A stretch of DNA of 31,361 bases from Georgenia_B sunbinii (GTDB taxonomy: Bacteria > Actinomycetota > Actinomycetes > Actinomycetales > Actinomycetaceae), in the NCBI RefSeq assembly GCF_036421855.1, contig NZ_JAZGOK010000018.1. One strand, given 5' to 3'. Below the pieces are notes generated by a model, which did not search any database, was not told the DNA's origin, and saw nothing but the letters and a program-made list of their open reading frames with translations. Shown one piece after another: positions 17,388-25,194 of this stretch (position 1 is its first letter; the number at the start of each line of letters is the position of its first letter). The position numbers were made by a program, and so were the translations under genes.

Positions 17388-18110
17388 GTGGGCATCTTCG
17401 AGTTCATCGGCAGCTACTGGTGGCTGGTCTTCCCGCTGGGAGGCGTCATCGGTGGCTCGGTGAGCGGGTTCGCCAAGGGGCTGCGCAAGTGGGACGAGCG
17501 CCGTCGTCGGGACCGGATCGAGCTTGCCAGGATCAAGTACGGGGCACGGACGGCCGAGGCCGAGCAGGTCCGGGTGACCCGCCGGGAGATCGACCGGACC
17601 CTGGACCGGCACACGGCGGTGAACCAGCGCTGGCTGGACTACGAGCTCGACATCGCCAAGCTCATCGACTACCCGCTGATGACCGACATGCGTGAGCCGC
17701 TGACCGTCGACTTCCACCGCGCCAAGCGGGAAGCCGAGTCGCTGCGTCCCGACGACCCGGCCGAGCTGACCGACCCCGACCTCCTCACCGAGTTCCGCGA
17801 CGCCGTCCGGCACTACGAGACCGCGTTCGACGTCGCCGAGCAGGAGGCCCGGCGCCGGCAGACCGCCGGTTTCTCGCCCGCCGAGCAGCAGGCGCTGGTC
17901 CGGGCGCGGAAGTTCATCGCGCTCGCCGACAACCCCTCGGCCACCTACGCCGAGCGGCAGACCGCCTACCGCCGCGCCACCCGCGAGCTCGACGGGCTCG
18001 TCGTGCTGCCGGTCGCAGCGACCGACAGCTTCGAGCAGCGCATCGCCGGCGCCATCGGCGCACGGGGCGATGACCAGCCAGGCTCCGCATCGGACACAAT
18101 GGGGGGATGA
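17388..18110 (+). CDS. Conserved membrane-anchored protein of unknown function
   Basis: 240 aa, starting at GTG 17388 with no clear ribosome-binding site; no better start is in frame. One N-terminal membrane segment (IFEFIGSYWWLVFPLGGVIG, about residues 3-22) is followed by a strongly basic stretch (KGLRKWDERRRRDRIELARI) and a long charged region predicted to be helical, possibly coiled coil (about 45-200). The layout suggests a cytoplasmic-facing helical domain tethered to the membrane. I recognise the general look of actinobacterial hypothetical proteins but no named family. The last four bases overlap the LacI regulator start (ATGA), so the two may be co-translated. Confidence 0.7.
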   Translation: MGIFEFIGSYWWLVFPLGGVIGGSVSGFAKGLRKWDERRRRDRIELARIKYGARTAEAEQVRVTRREIDRTLDRHTAVNQRWLDYELDIAKLIDYPLMTDMREPLTVDFHRAKREAESLRPDDPAELTDPDLLTEFRDAVRHYETAFDVAEQEARRRQTAGFSPAEQQALVRARKFIALADNPSATYAERQTAYRRATRELDGLVVLPVAATDSFEQRIAGAIGARGDDQPGSASDTMGG

Positions 18111-19141
18111 CCAAGGCCGAGCCACCCGAGGCCGTGACCGTGCGGTCGGTGGCGCGGGCGGCGGGAGTCTCGATCGCCACCGTGAGCCGCGTGATGGCCG
18201 GCAGCGCCGTCGTCAGCGAGGAGCGGACACAGCGGGTGCTGCAGGTGGCCCGCGATCTCGGCTACCGCCCCGATCCCATCGCCCGGAGCCTGGCGACCGG
18301 CACGTCGCGGCGGGTGGCGGTCATCGTGCCGAACCTGTCCAACCCGTACTTCTACGACATCATCCGCGGTATCGGGCGTGCCAGCACCGCCGACGGCTAC
18401 ACGATGACGGTCGCGGACTCCATGGAGGACGCCGCGACGGAGCGGACGCTCATCGCGGACATGCTCCAGCAGGCCGACGCCATGATCCTCGTCGCGCCCC
18501 GGGAGGACCCCGCACGGCTGACGGCGCTCACGCACGTTCACAAGCCGGTGCTCATGCTGCTCGGGCCCCGGACGCAGACCGCGTTGCCGGACCTCAGCGT
18601 CGACAACCTCGTCGGCATGACGGCGCTCTACGAGCACCTCACGGGCCTCGGGCACCGCCGCGTCGTCTACCTCTCGGGACCGGCCGGCGCCTGGCAGAAC
18701 CTGCGGCGGCTCGAGGCGGCGCGCCGCGCGACCGAGCGGGGCCTGGAGGTCGTCGTCGTCCCCGCCGGCGGCACGATCCCCGCGGGCTACGACGCCGCCG
18801 ACGCCGCGATGGCCCACCGCCCGACGGCGGTCGCCTGCTTCAACGACCTCGTCGCCCTCGGTGTGCTGCACCGGCTCACCGAGCAGGGGGTCAGCGTGCC
18901 GGCGGACGTCTCGCTCACCGGCTTCGACGACATCGACTTCAGCGCCTACTCCTCGCCAGCGCTGACCACGGTGCGTACGCCGCGAGAGCGGCTGGGGACC
19001 GAGGGGTGGCAGGCCCTGCGGCGGATGATCGGTGGCCTGCCGGTGGCGCCGGCGCCGGCCGAGCTGCCGGCCGAGCTCGTGGTCCGAGCGTCGACCGGGC
19101 CGGCCGGTACCGGTGGTGGCCGCCCTCAGGCCAGCGAGTAG
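18107..19141 (+). CDS. LacI-family transcriptional regulator
   Basis: 344 aa. The N-terminal LacI HTH is clear at about residues 10-32 (VTVRSVARAAGVSIATVSRV), followed by the hinge region (LGYRPDPIARSLATG) and a periplasmic-binding-protein-like sensor domain (VAVIVPNLSNPYFYDIIRGI, then TGFDDIDFSAYSSPALTTVR near the end). It should bind a palindromic operator with central CG and respond to a sugar or sugar-acid ligand. Its 3' end overlaps by 16 bp the end of the convergent SDR gene. The far promoter of that operon has a perfect LacI-type palindrome (22231-22244), so regulation of that operon is the best inference. Confidence 0.94.
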   Translation: MTKAEPPEAVTVRSVARAAGVSIATVSRVMAGSAVVSEERTQRVLQVARDLGYRPDPIARSLATGTSRRVAVIVPNLSNPYFYDIIRGIGRASTADGYTMTVADSMEDAATERTLIADMLQQADAMILVAPREDPARLTALTHVHKPVLMLLGPRTQTALPDLSVDNLVGMTALYEHLTGLGHRRVVYLSGPAGAWQNLRRLEAARRATERGLEVVVVPAGGTIPAGYDAADAAMAHRPTAVACFNDLVALGVLHRLTEQGVSVPADVSLTGFDDIDFSAYSSPALTTVRTPRERLGTEGWQALRRMIGGLPVAPAPAELPAELVVRASTGPAGTGGGRPQASE

Positions 19142-19860
19142 CCGCCGTCGACCGGGAGCGTCTGGCCGGTGACGAACCTGGCCGCCGGTGAGAGCAGGAA
19201 CAGCGCGGGGCCGGTGACGTCGACGGGTTCGCCGAGCCGCGCCATCGGGGTGCGGGCCTCGATGCGGGCCCGGTTCGGTGGGTCGGTGAGGATCGGCCGG
19301 GTCATCTCGGTGAGTATGTACCCCGGGGCGAGGGCGTTGAGGCGGATGCCCTCGGGCCCGAGCTCCACCGCCAGGCCCCGGATGAGCTGGGACAGCCCGG
19401 CCTTCACCGAGCCGTAGGGCACGATTCCGGTCAGCACCCGGTCGGCTGACATCGAGGACATCGCCAGCACCGATCCCGGCTGCTCGCCGTCACCGGTGCG
19501 CAGCGCCCCGTGGAGCGCGCGCACCGTGCGGTAGAAGGACGACAGGTTGACGTCGACCAGTCGTGCCCAGTCCTCCTCGGCGATCGCGATGCCCGGCGTG
19601 CGCACCTGGATGCCGGCGGCGGTGACGAGGTGCGACAGGCCGCGACCGTCGAGCCACGCGGTGAGCTGGTCGGGGAAGCCGGCTGCGGCGACGTCGGCGA
19701 CCAGGGCCTCGCCCTCGGCGGCCGCGGCGATCGCGTCGACGTCCGGGGAGCGGTCGACGAACAGCACCCGCGCGCCGGCGGCGCTCAGCGCCTGCGCGAT
19801 GTCCCGGCCGATACCGCTCGCGGCACCGGTGACGACGGCGGTCTGGTCGGTGAAGGTCAC
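19126..19860 (-). CDS. Short-chain dehydrogenase/reductase (SDR)
   Basis: 244 aa from GTG 19860, whose GTGA overlaps the stop of the enoyl-CoA hydratase. Classical SDR motifs: cofactor site TGAASGIG (11-18), N105 (LVDVN), S136 (AMSSMS), and Y149-x3-K153 (YGSVK), then LNALAPGYILTEMT and the C-terminal VTGQTLPVDGGYSLA. NNAG is replaced by VTAAG, which is a small departure. The likely reaction is NAD(P)-dependent oxidation or reduction of a hydroxyl or keto group; the context of CoA-transferase and hydratase suggests a hydroxyacyl/ketoacyl or sugar-acid substrate. It is the last gene of the three-gene minus-strand operon. Confidence 0.92.
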   Translation of the reverse strand: MTFTDQTAVVTGAASGIGRDIAQALSAAGARVLFVDRSPDVDAIAAAAEGEALVADVAAAGFPDQLTAWLDGRGLSHLVTAAGIQVRTPGIAIAEEDWARLVDVNLSSFYRTVRALHGALRTGDGEQPGSVLAMSSMSADRVLTGIVPYGSVKAGLSQLIRGLAVELGPEGIRLNALAPGYILTEMTRPILTDPPNRARIEARTPMARLGEPVDVTGPALFLLSPAARFVTGQTLPVDGGYSLA

Positions 19861-20639
19861 TTCGCCACCCCCCGTGCCGCCGCCCGGGCCGCCTTGGCGG
19901 CGTAGAACGCGGCCATCCGGTCGGCGAACTCCTCGCCCTGGAGCGTCTCCTCGCACAGCTCGGTGAGTGCCGCCGCGCTAGCGGTCACGCCGTCGTCGAG
20001 CAGCTCGCGGTTGAGCCAGCGCTTGGAGCGGGCCAGGGCGTCCGGCGCCGCGGCGCGGATCGCGTCGAGCACCCGGTCGAGGGTGGCGTCGAGCTCCTCG
20101 TGCCCGACGGCGTAGGTGGCCAGGCCGAGGTCCTTGGCCTCCTGGTGGCCGAGCGTGTCGCCGGCCAGTGCCATCCGGGCACCCAGCCGTCGGCTGGACG
20201 CGGCGGGCATGGCGCCGAGGTAGACGGTCGCCCACACCCCGATGCCGGCCTCCGGCAGCGCGAACGTGGCGTTCTCCGTCGCGATGACGATGTCGCTCCA
20301 GGTGACGAGCTCGACGCCGCCGCCCAGCGCGCTGCCCTCGACCACCGCGATCACCGGCAGCGGTGATGCCGCGATGGCCTGGAAGGTGGGCAGCATGCCG
20401 GTGATGAAGTAGTCCTTGGCGGCCTGCGGGCCGTCGAACGAGGCCATCGCGTCGATGTCGTTGCCGGCGCAGAAGGAGCGGGCGTCGCCGCGGAGCACGA
20501 TGGCCCGCTGCTGCGGGTCGGCGGCGGCCGCGGTGACGGCCGCGCCGAGCGACTGCCAGGCGGCGAGGTCCATCGAGTTGCGCTTGTGGGGGCGGTCGAA
20601 GGTGATGACGGTGTGGTCGGGGTGGTGCTGGGCGGGCAT
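19857..20639 (-). CDS. Enoyl-CoA hydratase/isomerase family protein
   Basis: 260 aa, crotonase fold (ECH_1). The oxyanion-hole segments are SFCAGNDIDAM (about 55-65) and EGSALGGGVEL (101-111). Both glutamates used by true hydratases seem to be present, E110 (GGGVEL) and E130 (LPEAGIG), so hydratase activity is plausible rather than only isomerase or thioesterase activity. ATG 20639 is chosen because GAGGAGG lies just upstream; a longer frame reaching 20822 is arginine-rich shadow sequence inside the CoA-transferase gene. It lies 14 bp after the CoA-transferase and overlaps the SDR by 4 bp. Confidence 0.93.
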   Translation of the reverse strand: MPAQHHPDHTVITFDRPHKRNSMDLAAWQSLGAAVTAAAADPQQRAIVLRGDARSFCAGNDIDAMASFDGPQAAKDYFITGMLPTFQAIAASPLPVIAVVEGSALGGGVELVTWSDIVIATENATFALPEAGIGVWATVYLGAMPAASSRRLGARMALAGDTLGHQEAKDLGLATYAVGHEELDATLDRVLDAIRAAAPDALARSKRWLNRELLDDGVTASAAALTELCEETLQGEEFADRMAAFYAAKAARAAARGVAK

Positions 20640-20653
20640 GGTGCCTCCTCGGA

Positions 20654-22195
20654 TCAGTGGTTCAGGGCGGCGGCGACCGGGGCGAACAGCTCGGCCGCCA
20701 TCGGCCGGACGTCGCCGACGACCGGGCGGAAGTCGAGGAGGTCGAGGACGTCGCGCTGGACGTCGATCCCGGGCGCGACCTCGACCAGCGCGATCCCGGC
20801 GGGGGTGAGCTCGAAGACGCAACGCTCGGTGACGTAGAGCGCGCGACGGCCCTCCCGGGCGGCGAACGGGCCGGCGTAGGTCACCTGCTCCACCTGCGGC
20901 ACGAACTTGGCGACGGCGCCCTCCTCGTCGATGACGAGGCGGCCGTCCTCGAGGTGGATCCGCAGCCCCTTGGCGCGGAACGCGCCGCAGAACACCGCGG
21001 TGCGGGCGTTCTGGCTGATGTCGACGAACCCGCCCGGGCCCATCACCCGACCGCCGAAGGCCGAGACGTTGACGTTGCCGTGCTGGTCCACCTGCGCCAT
21101 CCCCAGGCAGGTGACGTCGATGAGGCCGCCAGCGAAGATGTCGAACTGCACCGCCGAGCTCACCCGGGCCGACGGCCCGCGAGACATCCCGAACAGGTCA
21201 CCCAGCTCGGGCTCGCCGTCGTACAGCCCCTGCTCGACGGCGAGCTGCACGTCGCGCAGCCGACCCTCGCCGCGCAGCACCTTGGCCACGTCGGCGCTCA
21301 TCCCGAACCCGAGGTTGAGGACGTCGCCGGCGGCCACCTCCGCTGCGGCACGCCGGGCGACGACCGCCCGGATCGGGTCGGTGATCTCGTCGGGCGCCGT
21401 CGTGGTGGGCGCCACGGGGGCGAACAGCTCGGGATCCTCCTCGGTGAGGTAGGTCTGGGTCTGGGCGGGCTCGACGACGACGTAGTCGACGATGGCTGAC
21501 GGTAGGAACACCCGGCGGGGGTCGAGGCGCCCGGAGATCTGCCGTTTGACCTGGACGATGACGATGCCGCCGGAGCCGCGGGCGGCCTGGGCGGCCTCGA
21601 GCGCGTCGAGGATCGCCGGCTCGGCGTCGGCGCCGATGTTGCCGAGCTCGTCGACCTCGGTGCCGCGCACGAGGGCGACGTCGACGTGGAGCGGCTTGTA
21701 CCGGAGATAGTCCTCGCCGTCGAGCTCGAGGACCTCGACCAGCTGCTCGGTGGCGGCCTCGTTGGCGCGGCAGCCCTCGTTGCGCGGGTCGGCGAAGGTG
21801 TGGAGGCCGGTGCGGGTGATGTACCCGGGGCGGCGCGCCCCGGACTCCCGGTAGAGGTGGGTGACGACGCCGGCCGGCATGACGTAGGCCTCGATCTTCT
21901 GCTCCGCGGCCAGCGCCATCATCGCCGGGGACCACGTCCAGTGGCCACCGATGACGCGGGTGGTCATGCCCTCGTGGGCGAAGCCGTTGACCCCGCGAGA
22001 GCCACGGTCGCCGACGCCGAGGGCGTGGACCAGGCGCAGGCCGTGCGGTGTCCCGGCGTCGAGGAACCGGCGCTCGATCGCGGCGATCACCGCATCGGGC
22101 TCGAGCATGCCGCCACCGTTGGCGGCGAGGGCCACGGTGTGGCCGTCGCGCACGAGCTCGGCGGCCGCATCGGCAGTGATGACCTCTGGGGACAT
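20654..22195 (-). CDS. Acyl-CoA:carboxylate CoA-transferase (YdiF/propionate CoA-transferase type, fused alpha-beta)
   Basis: 513 aa with both halves of a family I CoA-transferase in one chain. The N-terminal half has the glycine-rich ALAANGGGMLEPDAV region and SRGVNGFAHEGMTTRVIGGH. The C-terminal half holds the catalytic glutamate, E321 in LAVEQGLYDGEP, and the conserved DVTCLGMAQVDQHGNVNVS and VMGPGGFVDISQ. It transfers CoA between acids, here presumably activating a carboxylic acid for the hydratase and dehydrogenase that follow. ATG 22195 has AGAGG 9 nt upstream. It is the first gene of the operon, with a LacI-type operator 36 bp upstream of the start. The exact acid cannot be told from sequence. 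Confidence 0.92.
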   Translation of the reverse strand: MSPEVITADAAAELVRDGHTVALAANGGGMLEPDAVIAAIERRFLDAGTPHGLRLVHALGVGDRGSRGVNGFAHEGMTTRVIGGHWTWSPAMMALAAEQKIEAYVMPAGVVTHLYRESGARRPGYITRTGLHTFADPRNEGCRANEAATEQLVEVLELDGEDYLRYKPLHVDVALVRGTEVDELGNIGADAEPAILDALEAAQAARGSGGIVIVQVKRQISGRLDPRRVFLPSAIVDYVVVEPAQTQTYLTEEDPELFAPVAPTTTAPDEITDPIRAVVARRAAAEVAAGDVLNLGFGMSADVAKVLRGEGRLRDVQLAVEQGLYDGEPELGDLFGMSRGPSARVSSAVQFDIFAGGLIDVTCLGMAQVDQHGNVNVSAFGGRVMGPGGFVDISQNARTAVFCGAFRAKGLRIHLEDGRLVIDEEGAVAKFVPQVEQVTYAGPFAAREGRRALYVTERCVFELTPAGIALVEVAPGIDVQRDVLDLLDFRPVVGDVRPMAAELFAPVAAALNH

Positions 22196-22230
22196 GGACG
22201 TTGCCTCTTTTCCATCTGGGGTCGAATCAA

Positions 22231-22244
22231 TGTAACCGGTTACA
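22231..22244. promoter_or_regulatory. Perfect palindrome TGTAACCGGTTACA, LacI-type operator
   Basis: A 14-bp perfect palindrome with the central CG typical of LacI/GalR-family operators lies 36 bp upstream of the CoA-transferase start, where it could block transcription. The LacI-family gene at the other end of the same operon is the natural candidate to bind it. It also lies 129 bp upstream of the divergent IclR gene. Confidence 0.75.
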
Positions 22245-22372
22245 AACCCGACTGCAGCCAGGTGCCATCAGTTGCCGCCGGGCTGGGCCCACCGGTCGAT
22301 GCCCTCGGTGGCGCCCGGCGCCGATACGCTGACGGGCAGGCACTGACGGCACGCGACGGCACGGGAGGCTCG

Positions 22373-23161
22373 GTGGACGCGACGGGCGGCTCCCCGATCG
22401 AAGCCGTGGACCGGGCGTTGCTCATCCTCGACTCCCTGGCTCGCGCCGGTGCGGGCGGTTCGTCGCTGGCGGACATGGCGACCGGGCTCGGGCTGAACAA
22501 GTCGACCGTCCACCGCGCACTCGCGGCGCTGCGGTTCCGCGACTTCGTCACCCAGGACCACGCCACCGGCGTCTACCTCCTCGGCCCCGCGGCGATCGGG
22601 TTGCACGACCGCTACTTCGCCGACGACCAGCTGCCGCTGCTGCTGCACTCCGCGCTGGTGGCGCTGTCCACCGAGATCGCTGAGCTCGTCCACCTCGGGG
22701 TGCTCAACGGCGCCCATGTGCTGTACATCGACAAGGTGGAGCCGCAGCGGTCGGTGCGGGTGTGGTCGGCGGTGGGGGGCCGGCGCCCCGCGGCCTCGAC
22801 CGCGCTCGGGCGGGCGCTGCTGGCGTACCGCGGCACGACCGAGGCGATGCTCGACGGCTACGTCGAGGTCTCCCGCGCCGACGACGACGGCCCGGCGGCG
22901 GCGGTGACCGCCGACCACCTGTGGCGGGCGCTCGAGGACGCCCGACGGCGCGGCTTCGCGGCCGAGCGCGAGGAGAACGAGCCCGGCATCAGCTGCCTGG
23001 CCGTCCCGCTGCTGCGTGCCGGGCTGCCGGTGGCTGCGGTGAGCATCACCGCGCCGGCCGAGCGGATGACCGACGAGCGCTACGGGTGGCTGCACGAGCA
23101 GGTGCAGCGCGTGCTGCCGCCGCTGCTGCCCACCGGGATGACGCTGCCGACGGTCGCGTAG
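22373..23161 (+). CDS. IclR-family transcriptional regulator
   Basis: 262 aa from GTG 22373, with GGGAGG about 5 nt upstream; the frame is open far upstream only as a shadow of the CoA-transferase. The winged helix is at about residues 10-65 (SPIEAVDRALLILDSLARAG, SLADMATGLGLNKSTVHRAL) and the IclR effector domain follows (AELVHLGVLNGAHVLYIDKV, RRPAASTALGRALLAY, ENEPGISCLAVPLL). IclR regulators near KDG/KDPG genes often sense the pathway intermediate. It diverges from the CoA-transferase operon and is co-directional with the aldolase-kinase pair, 237 bp upstream of it. The likely target is the 9-6-9 dyad before the aldolase gene. Confidence 0.93.
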   Translation: MDATGGSPIEAVDRALLILDSLARAGAGGSSLADMATGLGLNKSTVHRALAALRFRDFVTQDHATGVYLLGPAAIGLHDRYFADDQLPLLLHSALVALSTEIAELVHLGVLNGAHVLYIDKVEPQRSVRVWSAVGGRRPAASTALGRALLAYRGTTEAMLDGYVEVSRADDDGPAAAVTADHLWRALEDARRRGFAAEREENEPGISCLAVPLLRAGLPVAAVSITAPAERMTDERYGWLHEQVQRVLPPLLPTGMTLPTVA

Positions 23162-23213
23162 CGCCGGACGAATCTTCCGCACGCCGGCCGGTGTGCGGGG
23201 GCCACCCCGCCCG

Positions 23214-23251
23214 CGCAGCCGCCGCGGCGGGGCGCAGCCGCCGCGGCGGGG
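23214..23251. repeat. Two abutting 19-bp GC-rich repeats next to an ambiguous base (N at 23252)
   Basis: CGCAGCCGCCGCGGCGGGG occurs at 23214-23232 and again at 23233-23251, immediately followed by N and then GGGGCGCCCCGCC. The 237-bp gap between the IclR gene and the aldolase gene is therefore of uncertain length. The GC-rich inverted sequence may serve as the IclR terminator, but the N suggests that the assembler could not resolve a hairpin here. Confidence 0.8.
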
Positions 23252-23321
23252 NGGGGCGCCCCGCCGCGCTCGGACCGAGGCCGGCGGACGGCAGCGGCCC
23301 GAGCCGCCGAGCGCCGATCAT

Positions 23322-23345
23322 TGCCAGGTGTCGATCCACCTGGCA
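23322..23345. promoter_or_regulatory. 9-6-9 dyad upstream of the KDPG aldolase gene
   Basis: TGCCAGGTG (23322-23330) and CACCTGGCA (23337-23345) are perfect inverted arms around a 6-bp centre, about 54 bp before the aldolase start. The half-site GCCAGGTG recurs at 22257-22264, upstream of the IclR gene, and both places are followed closely by ATCAGTT. A shared regulator, probably the IclR protein, is inferred. Confidence 0.65.
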
Positions 23346-23398
23346 TCATCAGTTCTGGACGCCGACACGTGCGTTCTGCCTAGCGAAATGGTTGACCG

Positions 23399-24022
23399 AT
23401 GAGCGTCCTCTCGTCTCTCAGTGCCGCCCGGCTCGTGCCCGTCGTCGTCCTTGACGACGCCGCGCACGCCGACGCCCTCGCCGGGGCCCTCGTCGCCGGC
23501 GGGCTGCCGGTCGCCGAGGTCACCTTCCGGACCGCCGCGGCAGCCGACGCGATCCGCGCGATGGCCGACCGCGGCGACATCCTCGTCGGCGCCGGCACCG
23601 TCCTCACCGTGGGGCAGGTGGACGAGGCCGTCGCCGCCGGCGCCACGTACGTCGTCTCCCCGGGCCTCAGCCGGGCGGTCGTCGAGCGCTGCCAGGAGCA
23701 CGGCGTGCTGCCGCTGCCCGGCGCGGTCTCCGCCACCGAGATCCAGGCAGCCCTCGAGCTCGGCCTCGACACCGTCAAGTTCTTCCCGGCCGGCACCTCC
23801 GGCGGCGCCCCGGCGATCAAGGCCCTCACCGCGCCCTTCGGTGGCGTGCGCTTCGTGCCGACCGGCGGCATCGGCCCGGCGAACCTCGCCGACTACCTGG
23901 CCATCGACGCCGTCGCCGCTGTCGGCGGCTCCTGGATGGCGCCCCGCGACCTCGTCGCCGCCGGCAGGTTCGACGAGATCACCCGGCTCACCGCCGCGGC
24001 CGTCGCGCTCGCCGCATCCTGA
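23399..24022 (+). CDS. eda: 2-keto-3-deoxy-6-phosphogluconate (KDPG) aldolase
   Basis: The 207-aa class I aldolase splits KDPG into pyruvate and glyceraldehyde 3-phosphate. Family landmarks are present: E40 (AEVTFRT), the GAGTVLT loop, SPGLSRAV, the Schiff-base lysine K127 (DTVKFFPAG), and the phosphate-binding FVPTGGIG. The length is typical (about 205-213). The ribosome-binding site is weak, but an ATG 10 bp upstream is immediately out of frame and stops, so 23399 is the only good start. It lies 35 bp before the KDG kinase, forming a two-gene operon that converts 2-keto-3-deoxygluconate (from uronates or gluconate) to central metabolites. Confidence 0.95.
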   Translation: MSVLSSLSAARLVPVVVLDDAAHADALAGALVAGGLPVAEVTFRTAAAADAIRAMADRGDILVGAGTVLTVGQVDEAVAAGATYVVSPGLSRAVVERCQEHGVLPLPGAVSATEIQAALELGLDTVKFFPAGTSGGAPAIKALTAPFGGVRFVPTGGIGPANLADYLAIDAVAAVGGSWMAPRDLVAAGRFDEITRLTAAAVALAAS

Positions 24023-24057
24023 CCAGACCCGACCTCACCACCACGAAGGAATCGATC

Positions 24058-25158
24058 ATGGCCCTGACCATCCGCCCAGCCGCTGACTGCCGCTACGACG
24101 CCGTCTCCCTCGGGGAGGTCATGCTCCGCCTCGACCCCGGCGAGGGCCGCATCCGCACCACTCGCGAGTTCCGCGTCTGGGAGGGCGGCGGGGAGTACAA
24201 CGTCGCCCGTGGCCTGCGCCGCGCCTTCGGGCTGCGCAGCGCCGTCGTCACCTCGCTCGTCGACAACCACGTCGGCCGGCTCGTCGAGGACTTCATCCTG
24301 CAGGGCGGCGTCGACGCCTCCCACATCCGCTGGCTGCCGTTCGACGGCCTCGGCCGCGCCGCTCGCAACGGCCTCAACTTCACCGAGCGCGGCTACGGCG
24401 TCCGTGGCGCGGTCGGGGTGTCCGACCGCGGTCACACCGCTGCCTCCCAGCTGCGGCCCGGCGACGTCGACTGGGACCACCTCTTCGGTGAGCTCGGCGC
24501 CCGGTGGCTGCACACCGGTGGCATCTTCGCCGCGCTCAGCGAGACCACCGCCGAGGTCGTCGTCGAGGCCGTCACCGCGGCGAAGAAGCACGGCACGATC
24601 GTGTCCTACGACCTCAACTACCGCCCGAGCCTCTGGAAGGAGATCGGCGGCCAGGCCAAGGCCCAGGAGGTCAACCGGGAGATCGCGAAGTACATCGACG
24701 TGATGATCGGCAACGAGGAGGACTTCACCGCCTCGCTCGGCTTCGAGATCGAGGGCGTCGACGACAACCTCGCCAACCTCGAGACCGACAGCTTCGTCGC
24801 GATGATCGAGCGCGCCGCCGCCGACTACCCGAACTTCCAGGTCATCGGCAACACCATGCGTACCGTCCGCAGCGCCTCGGACAACGACTGGGGCGCGCTC
24901 GCGTGGTCGCGGGAGACCGGCGTCGTGCAGGCTGCCCACCGCACCGGCGTCGAGATCCTCGACCGCGTCGGCGGCGGCGACTCCTTCGCCTCCGGCCTCA
25001 TCTACGGGCTGCTCGAGGGGGTCGACCTGCAGACCGCCGTCGAGTACGGCGCCGCCCACGGCGCGCTGGCGATGACCACCCCCGGGGACACCTCGATGGT
25101 CACCAAGGACGAGGTTCTTAAGCTGGCCGGCGGCGGTAGCGCACGCGTCGACCGCTGA
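24058..25158 (+). CDS. kdgK: PfkB-family sugar kinase, probable 2-keto-3-deoxygluconate kinase
   Basis: The 366-aa ribokinase-fold protein probably phosphorylates KDG with ATP to give KDPG for the adjacent aldolase. Family features: N-terminal SLGEVMLRLDPGEGRIRTTR, the substrate-side WEGGGEYNVARGLRRAFG, SYDLNYRPSLW, and the PfkB signature 2 with catalytic D308 (LDRVGGGDSFASGLIYGLL). It is somewhat longer than typical KdgK (about 310-330), mainly through an insert around residues 230-260. GAAGGA precedes the ATG by about 7 nt. The substrate assignment rests largely on the aldolase neighbour; other sugar or sugar-acid kinases of this family remain possible. Confidence 0.87.
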   Translation: MALTIRPAADCRYDAVSLGEVMLRLDPGEGRIRTTREFRVWEGGGEYNVARGLRRAFGLRSAVVTSLVDNHVGRLVEDFILQGGVDASHIRWLPFDGLGRAARNGLNFTERGYGVRGAVGVSDRGHTAASQLRPGDVDWDHLFGELGARWLHTGGIFAALSETTAEVVVEAVTAAKKHGTIVSYDLNYRPSLWKEIGGQAKAQEVNREIAKYIDVMIGNEEDFTASLGFEIEGVDDNLANLETDSFVAMIERAAADYPNFQVIGNTMRTVRSASDNDWGALAWSRETGVVQAAHRTGVEILDRVGGGDSFASGLIYGLLEGVDLQTAVEYGAAHGALAMTTPGDTSMVTKDEVLKLAGGGSARVDR

Positions 25159-25162
25159 GGGG

Positions 25163-25194
25163 CCCGAGGCGCTGCCGCGGCCACCCGGCTCGGG
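25163..25194. terminator. Weak hairpin between convergent kdgK and membrane-protein genes
   Basis: CCCGAG (25163-25168) pairs with CTCGGG (25189-25194) around a GC-rich 20-nt loop, in the 36-bp gap between two convergent stops. There is no T-tract; it is a positional candidate only. Confidence 0.3.

Noticed and set aside
14726..17695. Plus-strand frame of 989 codons across the ABC/LolA operon
   Set aside because: It runs antisense to three well-supported overlapping genes and has Ser/Pro/Arg-rich low-complexity sequence.
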